A DNA stretch of 32,049 nucleotides from Azospirillaceae bacterium (GTDB taxonomy: Bacteria; Pseudomonadota; Alphaproteobacteria; Azospirillales; Azospirillaceae): NCBI GenBank assembly GCA_028277115.1, contig JANQHG010000220.1:1-32049 (forward strand). The letters are read 5' to 3'. Below the pieces are notes generated by a model that was not told the DNA's origin, did not search any database, and was given only the letters and a program-made list of their open reading frames with translations. Below are positions 1 to 7,207 of the stretch, one piece after another. Each line of letters opens with the position of its first letter. Position 1 is the stretch's first letter. The position numbers and the translations under genes were made by a program.

Positions 1-768
1 ATCGAGAGCGGCATTGCCGACGGCGACGGCGCGCGCTTTCGCGCCGCGCACGGCGCCGGCCCGGACACCAGGGTGCTGGCGGTGCTGCCGGGCAGCCGCG
101 GTGGCGAGGTTCGTCGGCTGTTGCCGGTGTTCGGGCGCACGCTCGGCCTGCTGGCGGCCGACCCGGCGATCGGCCCGCTGCTCGCCGCGGTGCCCACGGT
201 GCCCCATGTCGCCGACCGGGTGCGCAGCGCGGTGGTCAATTGGCCGGTGCCGACCGTGGTGGTTGAGGGCGAGGCGGCCAAGGCCGACGCCTTTGCCGCT
301 GCCGACGCCGCGCTGGCGGCCTCGGGCACGGTCGCGCTCGAGTTGGCGCTGGCGCGGGTGCCGGCGGTGATCGCGTACCGGGTCCACCCGTTGACCGCGC
401 GCCTGGCCCGCCGGCTGATCCGGGTGCGTTTTGCCAATCTGGTCAATCTGATGCACGACCGCGCGGTGGTGCCGGAGCTGTTGCAGGAGGCCTGCCGTCC
501 CGACACCCTCGCGCCGGCACTGACCTGCCTTCTGCTCGACGACACGGTGCGCGCGGCGCAGTGCGCGGCGTATGGCGCGGTCGCGGCGTGGCTTGGCGAG
601 GGCGCGACCGCGCCGAGCGCACGCGCCGCCGCGGTGGTGCTGGCGGCCGCCGGCGCCCGGCCGTGGCCGCCGGACGCCGATCCGCCGCCGTCGCCCCCCG
701 ACCTTCTGCCGCCGCCGGCGGTCGCGCTGCCGGAGCCGGCCGCCGCGACGTCTTCGGCGCCGACATGA
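1..768 (+). CDS. lpxB: Lipid-A-disaccharide synthase LpxB, C-terminal part (5' end outside window)
   Basis: The reading frame is open from the first base and ends at TGA 766-768, so about 255 C-terminal residues are present. LpxB condenses UDP-2,3-diacylglucosamine with lipid X to form the lipid A disaccharide at the inner membrane. Family motifs seen are VLAVLPGSRGGEV (GT-B fold start of the second domain), ASGTVALELAL, PAVIAYRVHPLTARL, and NLVNLMHDRAVVPELLQE, all in the expected order. After the normal family end the protein carries a tail of about 40 residues rich in Pro and Ala (from about base 650), which is unusual and may be disordered. The stop overlaps the ATG of the next gene by four bases (ATGA). 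The usual neighbours lpxA/lpxI would lie to the left, outside the window. Confidence 0.9.
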   Translation: MESGIADGDGARFRAAHGAGPDTRVLAVLPGSRGGEVRRLLPVFGRTLGLLAADPAIGPLLAAVPTVPHVADRVRSAVVNWPVPTVVVEGEAAKADAFAAADAALAASGTVALELALARVPAVIAYRVHPLTARLARRLIRVRFANLVNLMHDRAVVPELLQEACRPDTLAPALTCLLLDDTVRAAQCAAYGAVAAWLGEGATAPSARAAAVVLAAAGARPWPPDADPPPSPPDLLPPPAVALPEPAAATSSAPT

Positions 769-1733
769 CCAAGCCACCGCAGCCCCACGACCGGCTGTTC
801 AGAGGCTTGCTTGACCTGGACGGAACCGCCCGCGCGCTGATCCGCGAATGGCTGCCGCCGGAGGTGGGGGCGCTCTTGACCGATGACCCGCCGGAACCGG
901 TGGACGGCACGTTCGTGGACGAGGCGCTTCGAACCAGCCAAAGCGACCGGTTGTTCCGGGCCAAATTGAAGGCCGGCGGTGATCTCTTCCTCTATGTCTT
1001 GTTCGACCATAAAAGCACAGCCGAACCAGGCGTCATTCTGCAACTGCTTGGCTACCTCTGCCGGATCTGGGTTCGTAACGCCGAGGGCAAGGCCGAGCGC
1101 TTTCGGATCCTGCCGCCCATCCTGCCGTTTGTCGTCTATCATGGGGCCGCCCCGTGGACCGTGTCGCTGTCGCTGCGCGACACCATTGCGGCGCCGGACG
1201 AAATCTCGGCGTTCCAGCCGGAGTTCCGGTATTCTCTGATCGACCTCGGCCCGATCCCGGACCGCGAGCTATCCGCCTACCCGCCCTTGCGGGCCGGGCT
1301 TTTGGCCCTCAAGTACGCGCACAGACAGAGCGACCCCGAGACGGTGCTGGTGCAGGTTTTCGCCGACGCAAAGGACCTGCCGCCGCTGTTCCGCATGCTG
1401 GTGGTCTACACGACCGCGGTGTACCGCGACGTGTCCCCGGCGACGTTGCGCAAGGTGATCCGCAGGGTCCGGCCGGAGTGGGAGGAAGAGATGCTGTCGA
1501 TTGCCGCCAGGGAATGGATGGCCGAGGGTCAAGCAAAAGGCCACGCCGAAGGCCGCGCCGAAGGCCGCGCCGAGATGCTCCTCCGCCAGTGTCGCCGCAA
1601 GTTCGGCGAGGTGCCGGACACCGTGGACGAGCGGGTTCGCGCGGCCAGCATCGACCAGTTGGACGAGTGGGGCGAACGGGTCCTTGATGCCGGGTCTTTG
1701 GACGAGGTGTTCGCCGATGGTCGTTCGCAATGA
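765..1733 (+). CDS. Rpn/YhgA-like PD-(D/E)XK nuclease / putative transposase
   Basis: 322 residues from ATG 765, chosen because it overlaps the lpxB stop as ATGA and begins with the family start HDRLFRGLL; a longer frame upstream lies inside lpxB. It resembles the Rpn (recombination-promoting nuclease, YhgA-like, Transposase_31) family. Visible signs are the N-terminal HDRLFR block, the nuclease core SDRLFRAKLKAGG then LYVLFDHKS then ILQLLGYLCRIW (candidate catalytic Asp, Asp and Lys), and a C-terminal tail with short tandem GHAEGRAEGRAE repeats before MLLRQCRRKFGEVP. Characterised Rpn proteins are DNA endonucleases that raise RecA-independent recombination; cellular role here is unknown. The last 60 residues have a degraded second copy at 10440-10621. 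Family call fairly sure, activity inferred. Confidence 0.8.
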   Translation: MTKPPQPHDRLFRGLLDLDGTARALIREWLPPEVGALLTDDPPEPVDGTFVDEALRTSQSDRLFRAKLKAGGDLFLYVLFDHKSTAEPGVILQLLGYLCRIWVRNAEGKAERFRILPPILPFVVYHGAAPWTVSLSLRDTIAAPDEISAFQPEFRYSLIDLGPIPDRELSAYPPLRAGLLALKYAHRQSDPETVLVQVFADAKDLPPLFRMLVVYTTAVYRDVSPATLRKVIRRVRPEWEEEMLSIAAREWMAEGQAKGHAEGRAEGRAEMLLRQCRRKFGEVPDTVDERVRAASIDQLDEWGERVLDAGSLDEVFADGRSQ

Positions 1734-1748
1734 TCGGTGGATCGCCAC

Positions 1749-3245
1749 ATGTCCGCATCCGCTGCGCCATCCGGCAGGGATGGCGCAGATGACCCGTGCG
1801 GGGTCGTCCGCATCGCCCGCGGCACCGTCGGAGAGGTGAGCCGCCGCCGCCCGGATCCTCGCTCCCGGGGGCCGCGGCGTGCGGCGCCGGCGTTCCCGCG
1901 CGACGACGGGCCGATTGCGGCGGTTTCGATCACGGCGCTCGGCGCCCACGGCGACGGCGTTGCGACCCACGAGGGCCGACCGCTGTTCGTGCCGTGGACG
2001 GTCGTCGGCGACCGGGTCACGGTCCGCCTTGCTCCCGGGCCGGGCGGGACCTGGCGTGGCACCTCGCTGGCCTGGCTCAGCCGCGGGCCGGGTCGCCGCG
2101 CGCCGCCGTGCCGCCATTTCGGCAGCTGCGGCGGCTGCACGCTGCAACATCTGGACGAGACGAGCTACCGCGCCTGGAAACGGGCCCGGCTCGACGCCGC
2201 GTTCGCGCGGGCGGGCGCCGGCGCCCCGACCGTACACCCGCTGGTGGTGGTGCCCCCGGGTGATCGCCGCCGTCTGGGTCTGGCGTTGGCGCGCAGCGAG
2301 GGCCGCGCGCTGGTTGGGTTGCGCGCGCGCCACGGCCACCGGATCATCGATCTCGAGGCCTGTCCGGTTGCGATGCCGGCGCTGACCGCCCTGTTCGCGC
2401 CGCTGCGGGCGTCGCTGGTCGCTTGGCTGGCGGACGACACGGTCGTCCACGCCTGGGCGACCGCGACGGCTGACGGCGTCGATCTGGTGCTGGTCGGCCC
2501 GTCGACCCTGAGCCTTGGTGCTCGCCAGGCGCTTGCCGAGCTCGCTGTCGGTGCCGATTTGGCGCGGCTGTCCTGGCAACCGGCGGCGGACCGACCGATC
2601 GAACCGATTGCGGCGCGGCGACCGGTGACGCTCGGCATCGGCCCGTTTACGGTCGCTCTGCCGCCGACGGGGTTCCTGCAGCCGAGCCCGACCGGCGAGG
2701 CGGCGCTCTTGGCCGCGGTTCGGGCGGCGTTTGCCGGTGGGCTGCCGCGCCGGATCGCCGATCTTTATGCCGGTGTCGGCACCTTCGGCCTGCCTTTGGC
2801 CGCCGATGGCCACAGCGTCCGCGCGTTCGACGCCGACGCGGCGGCGATCGCCGCGGCGCACGGGCCGGGTGCAGCGTTTTCGGCGGCGTGCCGGGATCTC
2901 GGCGCCGCGCCGTTGACCGCGGCCGAGCTTGCCGGCTTTGATGCGGTGGTGTTCGACCCGCCGCGCGCCGGTGCGGCGGCCCAGGCGGCGGAGTTGGCAC
3001 GGTCCGCGGTGCCCGAGGTGATCGCGGTGTCGTGCAACCCGGCGAGCTTTGCCCGTGACGCCAGCGCCCTGGCGACCGGCGGCTATCGGCTGATCGAGGT
3101 GACGCCGGTCGATCAGTTCCTGTGGTCGGCGCATTTGGAGTTGGTCGCCCGGTTTGCCCGCGACCCGTCCTGCGGCGCCGTGTTCGGTCTTCGGCCGTTG
3201 TCAGGGAGCGCTGCCCCCTCGGACCCCCGCAAGGCCCCCCCTTGA
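1749..3245 (+). CDS. Class I SAM-dependent RNA methyltransferase, TrmA/RlmD-like, with Fe-S site
   Basis: 498 residues from ATG 1749; an in-frame GTG at 1737 is an alternative and no clear ribosome binding site decides between them. It should form 5-methyluridine in tRNA or 23S rRNA. A TRAM-like domain lies at about residues 55-105 (ITALGAHGDGVATHEG). A 4Fe-4S site is suggested by CRHFGSCGGC plus the Cys of LEACPVAM. The Rossmann domain has LYAGVGTFGLPLA (SAM motif I), VFDPPRAGAAAQ and VSCNPASFARDA with the catalytic Cys, then VDQFLWSAHLELVARF. The last 25 or so residues after ARF are not typical and are encoded by a GC-rich repeat-like block. The substrate position (U747, U1939 or tRNA U54) cannot be told. 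It follows the Rpn-like gene by 15 bases. Confidence 0.85.
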   Translation: MSASAAPSGRDGADDPCGVVRIARGTVGEVSRRRPDPRSRGPRRAAPAFPRDDGPIAAVSITALGAHGDGVATHEGRPLFVPWTVVGDRVTVRLAPGPGGTWRGTSLAWLSRGPGRRAPPCRHFGSCGGCTLQHLDETSYRAWKRARLDAAFARAGAGAPTVHPLVVVPPGDRRRLGLALARSEGRALVGLRARHGHRIIDLEACPVAMPALTALFAPLRASLVAWLADDTVVHAWATATADGVDLVLVGPSTLSLGARQALAELAVGADLARLSWQPAADRPIEPIAARRPVTLGIGPFTVALPPTGFLQPSPTGEAALLAAVRAAFAGGLPRRIADLYAGVGTFGLPLAADGHSVRAFDADAAAIAAAHGPGAAFSAACRDLGAAPLTAAELAGFDAVVFDPPRAGAAAQAAELARSAVPEVIAVSCNPASFARDASALATGGYRLIEVTPVDQFLWSAHLELVARFARDPSCGAVFGLRPLSGSAAPSDPRKAPP

Positions 3246-3345
3246 CCTCCATTGGCTTGGGGCGCCAGCCCCCATCCGGCGGCCCCGCCCTTGATCCACA
3301 CCCGGCCCGAGACCGAAGCTGTCGCGACCGCGACGGCGCGGTATC

Positions 3346-3388
3346 TTGGAGGGCTTCGTTTGGAGGGCTTCGATGGAGGGCTTCGATG
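3346..3388. repeat. Short tandem repeat, about three 13-14-base units
   Basis: Unit TGGAGGGCTTCG(T/A), three consecutive copies with one extra T after the first. It lies in intergenic DNA between the RNA methyltransferase and the MITE-like element. No function is evident. Confidence 0.7.
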
Positions 3389-3522
3389 GGTATCCCGCAC
3401 CCGCTGTATGCCCGCATCGCCCGAACGGTGCGGGACAACAATCTTCACGGCTATTGCTGATCAATCGGCCGGCAAGAGATCCGGCTCGGGTTCGCAACAT
3501 TGGCGGGCGGCGGCTCGGATTG

Positions 3523-3622
3523 ACCGGCAGACCGTGCCGGCCGATCGCTCCAACATCTACAGGATCGGTGAACAGCTTCCTCAGGCGTGGGTAATCGGAA
3601 CCAAACAATCGGATTTGGTATG
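3523..3622 (+). mobile_element. MITE-like element, copy 1 (right part)
   Basis: About 100 bases nearly identical to 20131-20222 and to the complement of 31891-31990. It contains a conserved hairpin CCGGCAGACCGTGCCGG, the core AACAGCTTCCTCAGGCGTGG, and the right terminal repeat ending CGGATTTGGTAT. The left end seen in the 20-kb copy is degenerate here. It carries no coding capacity. It ends 19 bases beyond the holC stop. Confidence 0.7.
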
Positions 3623-3654
3623 ACCACGGCACCGCGGTGGTCACGCCTTTTTTT
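3621..3654 (+). terminator. Candidate Rho-independent terminator for + strand transcription
   Basis: A 10-base-pair stem with one mismatch (TGACCACGGC / GCGGTGGTCA, loop ACC) is followed four bases later by seven T. It could stop transcripts arriving from the RNA methyltransferase gene. It overlaps the last codons of the convergent holC, whose Glu-Lys-Lys codons give the A-run on the other strand. Confidence 0.4.
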
Positions 3655-4090
3655 CCCAGCCACCACGGGCGGTTTGTTGCCAGTAGCCAAGATCGTGGCC
3701 CGCACTCTTGAGCGTGCGCCAACGCCCCCGTGCCGCGACCACCGCGGCTCCGTCGCGGCCGTCGAACAGGTCGCACACCAACTCGAACGCCTCGGGCCGT
3801 TCGGCGGCGACGCCGTCGGTCAGGATCAGCACGGTCGCACCGTTGGGCGCCTCCTCCCGGTCGGTCAACCAGATCGGCTGGTCCTCAGGCTCGCCCTCGG
3901 CGGCCGAGCCGTGGGGCAGAAAGCTGCCGGGGTCGTAGACCCACAGGTGGTGGTCGAGCATCTCGACACGCTCGCGCGAGCCGGCGCGCACCACTGCGCG
4001 CCAGCCGCGCTCAAGCACCTTTTCCAGCATCTTCGGCAACGCCTGTTCGAGCGTGGTGCGTTGCAGGTGGTAAAAGCGGATTTCGGTCAC
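3641..4090 (-). CDS. holC: DNA polymerase III chi subunit HolC
   Basis: 149 residues. The chi subunit joins the clamp-loader complex and contacts SSB at the replication fork. The protein begins TEIRFYHLQRTTLEQALP, the typical chi N-terminus, and contains LPKMLEKVLERGWRAVVR, DHHLWVYDPGSFLPHG, QPIWLTDRE and PNGATVLILTDG, in family order; length is normal for an alphaproteobacterial chi. The GTG at 4090 is chosen because an upstream in-frame ATG at 4192 would put 34 unrelated residues inside pepA. The start lies 19 bases after the pepA stop, so the two form an operon, the common alphaproteobacterial arrangement. The C-terminus is GGWEKKA, with the lysines encoded by a run of seven A. Confidence 0.9.
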   Translation of the reverse strand: MTEIRFYHLQRTTLEQALPKMLEKVLERGWRAVVRAGSRERVEMLDHHLWVYDPGSFLPHGSAAEGEPEDQPIWLTDREEAPNGATVLILTDGVAAERPEAFELVCDLFDGRDGAAVVAARGRWRTLKSAGHDLGYWQQTARGGWEKKA

Positions 4091-4109
4091 GGCACACCGG
4101 CCCGCTCGG

Positions 4110-5630
4110 TCAGCCCTCGCGCGGCTCCAGATGGTCGGCGACGTACCGGTCGAGCAGCCGGACCCCGAAGCCGGTGCCGCCCTTGGGCGCAAGCGCGCTG
4201 TCCTTCTTCGCCCAGGTCACGCCCGCGATGTCAAGATGCGCCCATGGCACCCCGGCCTGGACGAAGCGTTGGAGGAACTGGGCGGCGATGATGCTGCCGC
4301 CGTCGCGGCTGCCGCTGATGTTCTTGACGTCGGCGATCTCGGAGTTCAGCTCCTTGTCGTAGGCCTCGGCGAGCGGCAGGCGCCACACCTGCTCGCCGAC
4401 CGCGCGGCCCGCGGCGCCCAAGCGCGACGCCAGATCGTCGTCGTTGGTGAACAGCCCGGCATGCTCGTGACCGAGCGCCACGATCACCGCCCCGGTCAAG
4501 GTCGCAAGATTGATCAGCCGGCGCGGCTTGTAGACCTCTTGGACGTACCACAACAGGTCGGCAAGCACGAGCCGGCCCTCGGCGTCGGTGTTCAAGACCT
4601 CGATGGTCTGGCCGGACAGCGAGGTCACGACGTCGCCCGGGCGTTGGGCGGTACCCGACGGCATGTTCTCGGCGAGCCCGACGAGGCCGACCACGTTGAG
4701 CGGCGCGCGGCGCTTGGCCAGCGCGTGCATCAGGCCGACCACCACCGCAGCACCGCCCATGTCCCACTTCATGTCTTCCATCGACCCGGCGGTCTTGATC
4801 GACAAGCCGCCGCTGTCGAAAGTGATGCCCTTGCCGACGAACGCGACCGGCGCGTCCTCGGGGTTGGCCGCGCCCCAGTGGCGCATCGCGACCACCCGCG
4901 GCGGCGCCGCGCTGCCTTGGGCGACCGCCAGGATCGTGCGCATGCCGATGTCGGCGATCCGCTCGGCATCGAAAATCTCGACCGCGACGCCGTGGGCGGC
5001 AAGCGCGGTGCAGCGCTCGGCAAACCCGACCGGGGTTAAGACATTGGGCGGCTCGGTGACCAGGTCGCGCGCCAGGTGGACCCCCTCGGCGACCGGCGCC
5101 AAGCGCTCGAAGTGCCGGCGGGCGACGTCCGGCTCGGCGCACATCACCGTCACCCGGGCCAGGCTCGGCAGTTGCTCGGGCTTGTCGCGGGTCTTGTAGC
5201 GGCCGAACCGATAGGCGCGCAGGCGCGCGCCCAAGGCGACCTGGGTCGCCGGCTCGATCGGCGGCACGCCCTCGGCGGCGAACGGCTCGACCAGCACCGC
5301 CGCCTGCTCCTCGCCGCTGCGGTCGAGCGCCGCGACCAGGCTGCCGCCGACCGCCGCCAACGCCGGCTCCTCGAGCCGCTCGGGCTTGCCCGCGCCGACC
5401 AGCAGCACCCGGTCGACCGCGAGCCCGGCCGGCACCGGGATCGCCAGCGTCTCCTCGCGCTTGCCGGTGAACCGGCTCGCCCGCATCGCGCGGGTCAACA
5501 GGCCGTCGGTCGCCGCGTCCAGGCGGCGTGCCTCGGCCCCGAGCCCGCGTTCGGCCAGGACCGGGATCACCAGGGACCCGCCCTCGGGCAGGGCGATCGG
5601 GCCGAATTCAATCTCGAGTGTGTCTCTCAT
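4110..5630 (-). CDS. pepA: Leucyl aminopeptidase (cytosol aminopeptidase, M17)
   Basis: 506 residues, full length for PepA. It removes N-terminal residues from peptides in the cytoplasm using two divalent metal ions. The N-terminal macro-like domain spans about residues 1-160. The catalytic domain shows the metal- and substrate-binding motifs VGKGITFDSGG (Lys and Asp), MKWDMGGAAVV (Asp), and the M17 signature NTDAEGRLVLAD (Asp, Glu, Arg). Later blocks NLATLTGAVIVALG and PWAHLDIAGVTW are also typical. The start ATG 5630 begins MRDTLEIEFG and has only a weak ribosome binding site. It is first in a pepA-holC operon and diverges from lptG across 241 bases. Confidence 0.95.
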   Translation of the reverse strand: MRDTLEIEFGPIALPEGGSLVIPVLAERGLGAEARRLDAATDGLLTRAMRASRFTGKREETLAIPVPAGLAVDRVLLVGAGKPERLEEPALAAVGGSLVAALDRSGEEQAAVLVEPFAAEGVPPIEPATQVALGARLRAYRFGRYKTRDKPEQLPSLARVTVMCAEPDVARRHFERLAPVAEGVHLARDLVTEPPNVLTPVGFAERCTALAAHGVAVEIFDAERIADIGMRTILAVAQGSAAPPRVVAMRHWGAANPEDAPVAFVGKGITFDSGGLSIKTAGSMEDMKWDMGGAAVVVGLMHALAKRRAPLNVVGLVGLAENMPSGTAQRPGDVVTSLSGQTIEVLNTDAEGRLVLADLLWYVQEVYKPRRLINLATLTGAVIVALGHEHAGLFTNDDDLASRLGAAGRAVGEQVWRLPLAEAYDKELNSEIADVKNISGSRDGGSIIAAQFLQRFVQAGVPWAHLDIAGVTWAKKDSALAPKGGTGFGVRLLDRYVADHLEPREG

Positions 5631-5744
5631 GGGCGCGGTCTATACAGGTTGCGGCTGGCCGGCGCGCCGGTCGCGAAAGGCGGTCGGGCGGATTGAGCGG
5701 AAAACCGTAAAGTGGCGCCCGAGGGGCCGCCTGTAAACCCTGCC

Positions 5745-5772
5745 GGTCGGCCGGCCGAACGAGCGGCCGACC
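5745..5772. repeat. Perfect 9-bp inverted repeat in the pepA-lptG divergent region
   Basis: GGTCGGCCG and its complement CGGCCGACC are separated by 10 bases. It sits midway between the two divergent starts, so it could be an operator or simply a structured GC-rich spacer. No T-run follows on either strand, so a terminator is unlikely. Confidence 0.45.
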
Positions 5773-5871
5773 GGTCGGCGCGGCGCCGCCGGTGGACGAC
5801 CGCCGGAACGGCTTGGTATACGGCGACCAACGGGCGGCGCCGCCGACCCCTCGCCCGACGGATCGGTCGCG

Positions 5872-6966
5872 ATGACACCAACCCAAATCCTGTTTCGATA
5901 TCTGGCCCGTCAGTATGCGCTGTGGTTTTGCCTGTTCCTGTTGTTGTTCGGCTTGATCATTTTCTTGATCGATTCGGTCGAGCTGTTCCGCCGGGTCGGC
6001 GACAAGCCGAACGTCACCGTGCCGATCGTGCTCGAGATGAGCTTGAACAAGCTGCCGTTGGTCGGGTTCCAGATGTTCCCGTTCGCGGCCCTGTTCTCGG
6101 CGATGTTCACCTTGTGGCGCCTGACCCGCAGCAACGAGCTGGTGGTCGCCCGCGCGGTCGGGGTGTCGGCGTGGCAGTTCTTGGCGCCGTTGTTGGCGGT
6201 CGCAGCGCTCGCCGGTGTGATCCGGGTCGCCGTGTTCGACCCGATCGGCGCCTTGATGGTGACCCGGTACAACGATCTCGAGACCGTCTATGTTCAGCGG
6301 CGCAGCCGCGCGGTCGAGTTGTTGGAGTCGGGGTTGTGGCTGCGCCAGGTCGGCGACGGCCACGAGTATCTGATCCACGCCGCGGCGATGGACGCGCGCA
6401 ATGTCGCGCTCCAGGACGTCGTGATCCTGCGGTTCAACGGCCCGGACAATTACGACATCCGGATCGACGCCGACCGCGCGGTCCTGACCGGGCGCCATTG
6501 GGATGTCAGGAACGGCGTGATCCGGGTGCGCAACCGCGCGCCCCAGCGCCTGGTGTCCTACCGGATTCCGACCGAGTTGACCCGGGCCAAGATCGAAGAG
6601 AGCTTCGCGCCGCCCGAGACGATCTCGTTTTGGGGGCTGGCCGGCTTCGTCGAGACCCTCGAGGCGACCGGCCTGGCGGCGGTGCGCCACCGTCTGCACT
6701 ATCAATCGCTGCTCGCTCAGCCGTTGTTCTACTGCGCGATGGTGCTGATCGCGGCGGCGTTCTCGCTGCGCCTGACCCGGCGCGGCGGCACGCTTGCCAC
6801 CTTGTCGGCCGGGCTGGTCGCCGGCTTTACCGTGTTTATCTTGACCGATGTCAGCCTGTCGCTCGGGGAGTCGGAAACCCTGCCGGTGTTCCTGGCGGCG
6901 TGGGCGCCGGCGACGATCAGCCTGATGATCGGGTCGAGCGCATTGTTGTTCCTCGAAGACGGATAG
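5872..6966 (+). CDS. lptG: LPS export ABC transporter permease LptG
   Basis: 364 residues of the YjgP/YjgQ family, the inner-membrane permeases that with LptB extract LPS and pass it to LptC. The N-terminal half has three predicted membrane segments (around residues 15-35, 58-80 and 100-120), then a periplasmic beta-jellyroll region, then three more membrane segments around 280-300, 305-327 and 338-358. The FPFAALFSAMFTLWRLTRSNELVVARAVGVSAWQ region, here split around residues 63-100, is the coupling-helix region typical of the family. LptG rather than LptF is preferred because the protein ends in ALLFLEDG, as alphaproteobacterial LptG does, and because it precedes surA. LptF, which normally lies directly upstream and forms the heterodimer, is missing here. 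The stop is TAG. Confidence 0.8.
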   Translation: MTPTQILFRYLARQYALWFCLFLLLFGLIIFLIDSVELFRRVGDKPNVTVPIVLEMSLNKLPLVGFQMFPFAALFSAMFTLWRLTRSNELVVARAVGVSAWQFLAPLLAVAALAGVIRVAVFDPIGALMVTRYNDLETVYVQRRSRAVELLESGLWLRQVGDGHEYLIHAAAMDARNVALQDVVILRFNGPDNYDIRIDADRAVLTGRHWDVRNGVIRVRNRAPQRLVSYRIPTELTRAKIEESFAPPETISFWGLAGFVETLEATGLAAVRHRLHYQSLLAQPLFYCAMVLIAAAFSLRLTRRGGTLATLSAGLVAGFTVFILTDVSLSLGESETLPVFLAAWAPATISLMIGSSALLFLEDG

Positions 6967-7008
6967 GGCCGAACCCGCTCAGCGGCGGTTGAGCGGCCTG
7001 ACGGCCGT

Positions 7009-7080
7009 GCGGGGGGTGCGGCCCCCTTGACCGCCACCGATGGGGTCCAGGGGGCAAAGCCCCCAGACCTTGGGGGGTGG
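7009..7080 (+). repeat. GC-rich stem-loop repeat, copy at the expected lptD position
   Basis: The block contains GGGGTCCAGGGGGCA and AAGCCCCCAGACC followed by GGGGGGTGG, matching the first half of the element at 20426-20510 and the complement of 13500-13581. It can fold into a strong G/C stem. It fills the space between lptG and surA. Confidence 0.6.
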
Positions 7081-7207
7081 TGATCCGTTTGCACAACACC
7101 GGACCGGTTGAGTATACCGTCCGGACGTGGGGACACCGGGACACTGACCATTCGGTCGAAACCCGGGCAACCGATCGATCCGTCGGTGGGCGAGGGGGGA
7201 GAGGGCG

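Larger units (their letters stand above)
3246..3640. other. Gene-free region with repeats
   Basis: No credible gene is seen. The left third continues a GC-rich stem-loop repeat resembling blocks at 7.0, 13.5 and 20.4 kb. At 3346-3388 a 13-14-base unit (TGGAGGGCTTCG plus A or T) is repeated three times. From 3523 to 3622 lies one copy of the MITE-like element. Open frames on either strand here are out-of-frame composition effects without recognisable protein features. Confidence 0.6.

Noticed and set aside
1269..3134. 621-codon open frame on the minus strand
   Set aside because: It runs antisense to the Rpn-like and RNA methyltransferase genes, which have clear family motifs, and is itself Arg-rich without motifs.
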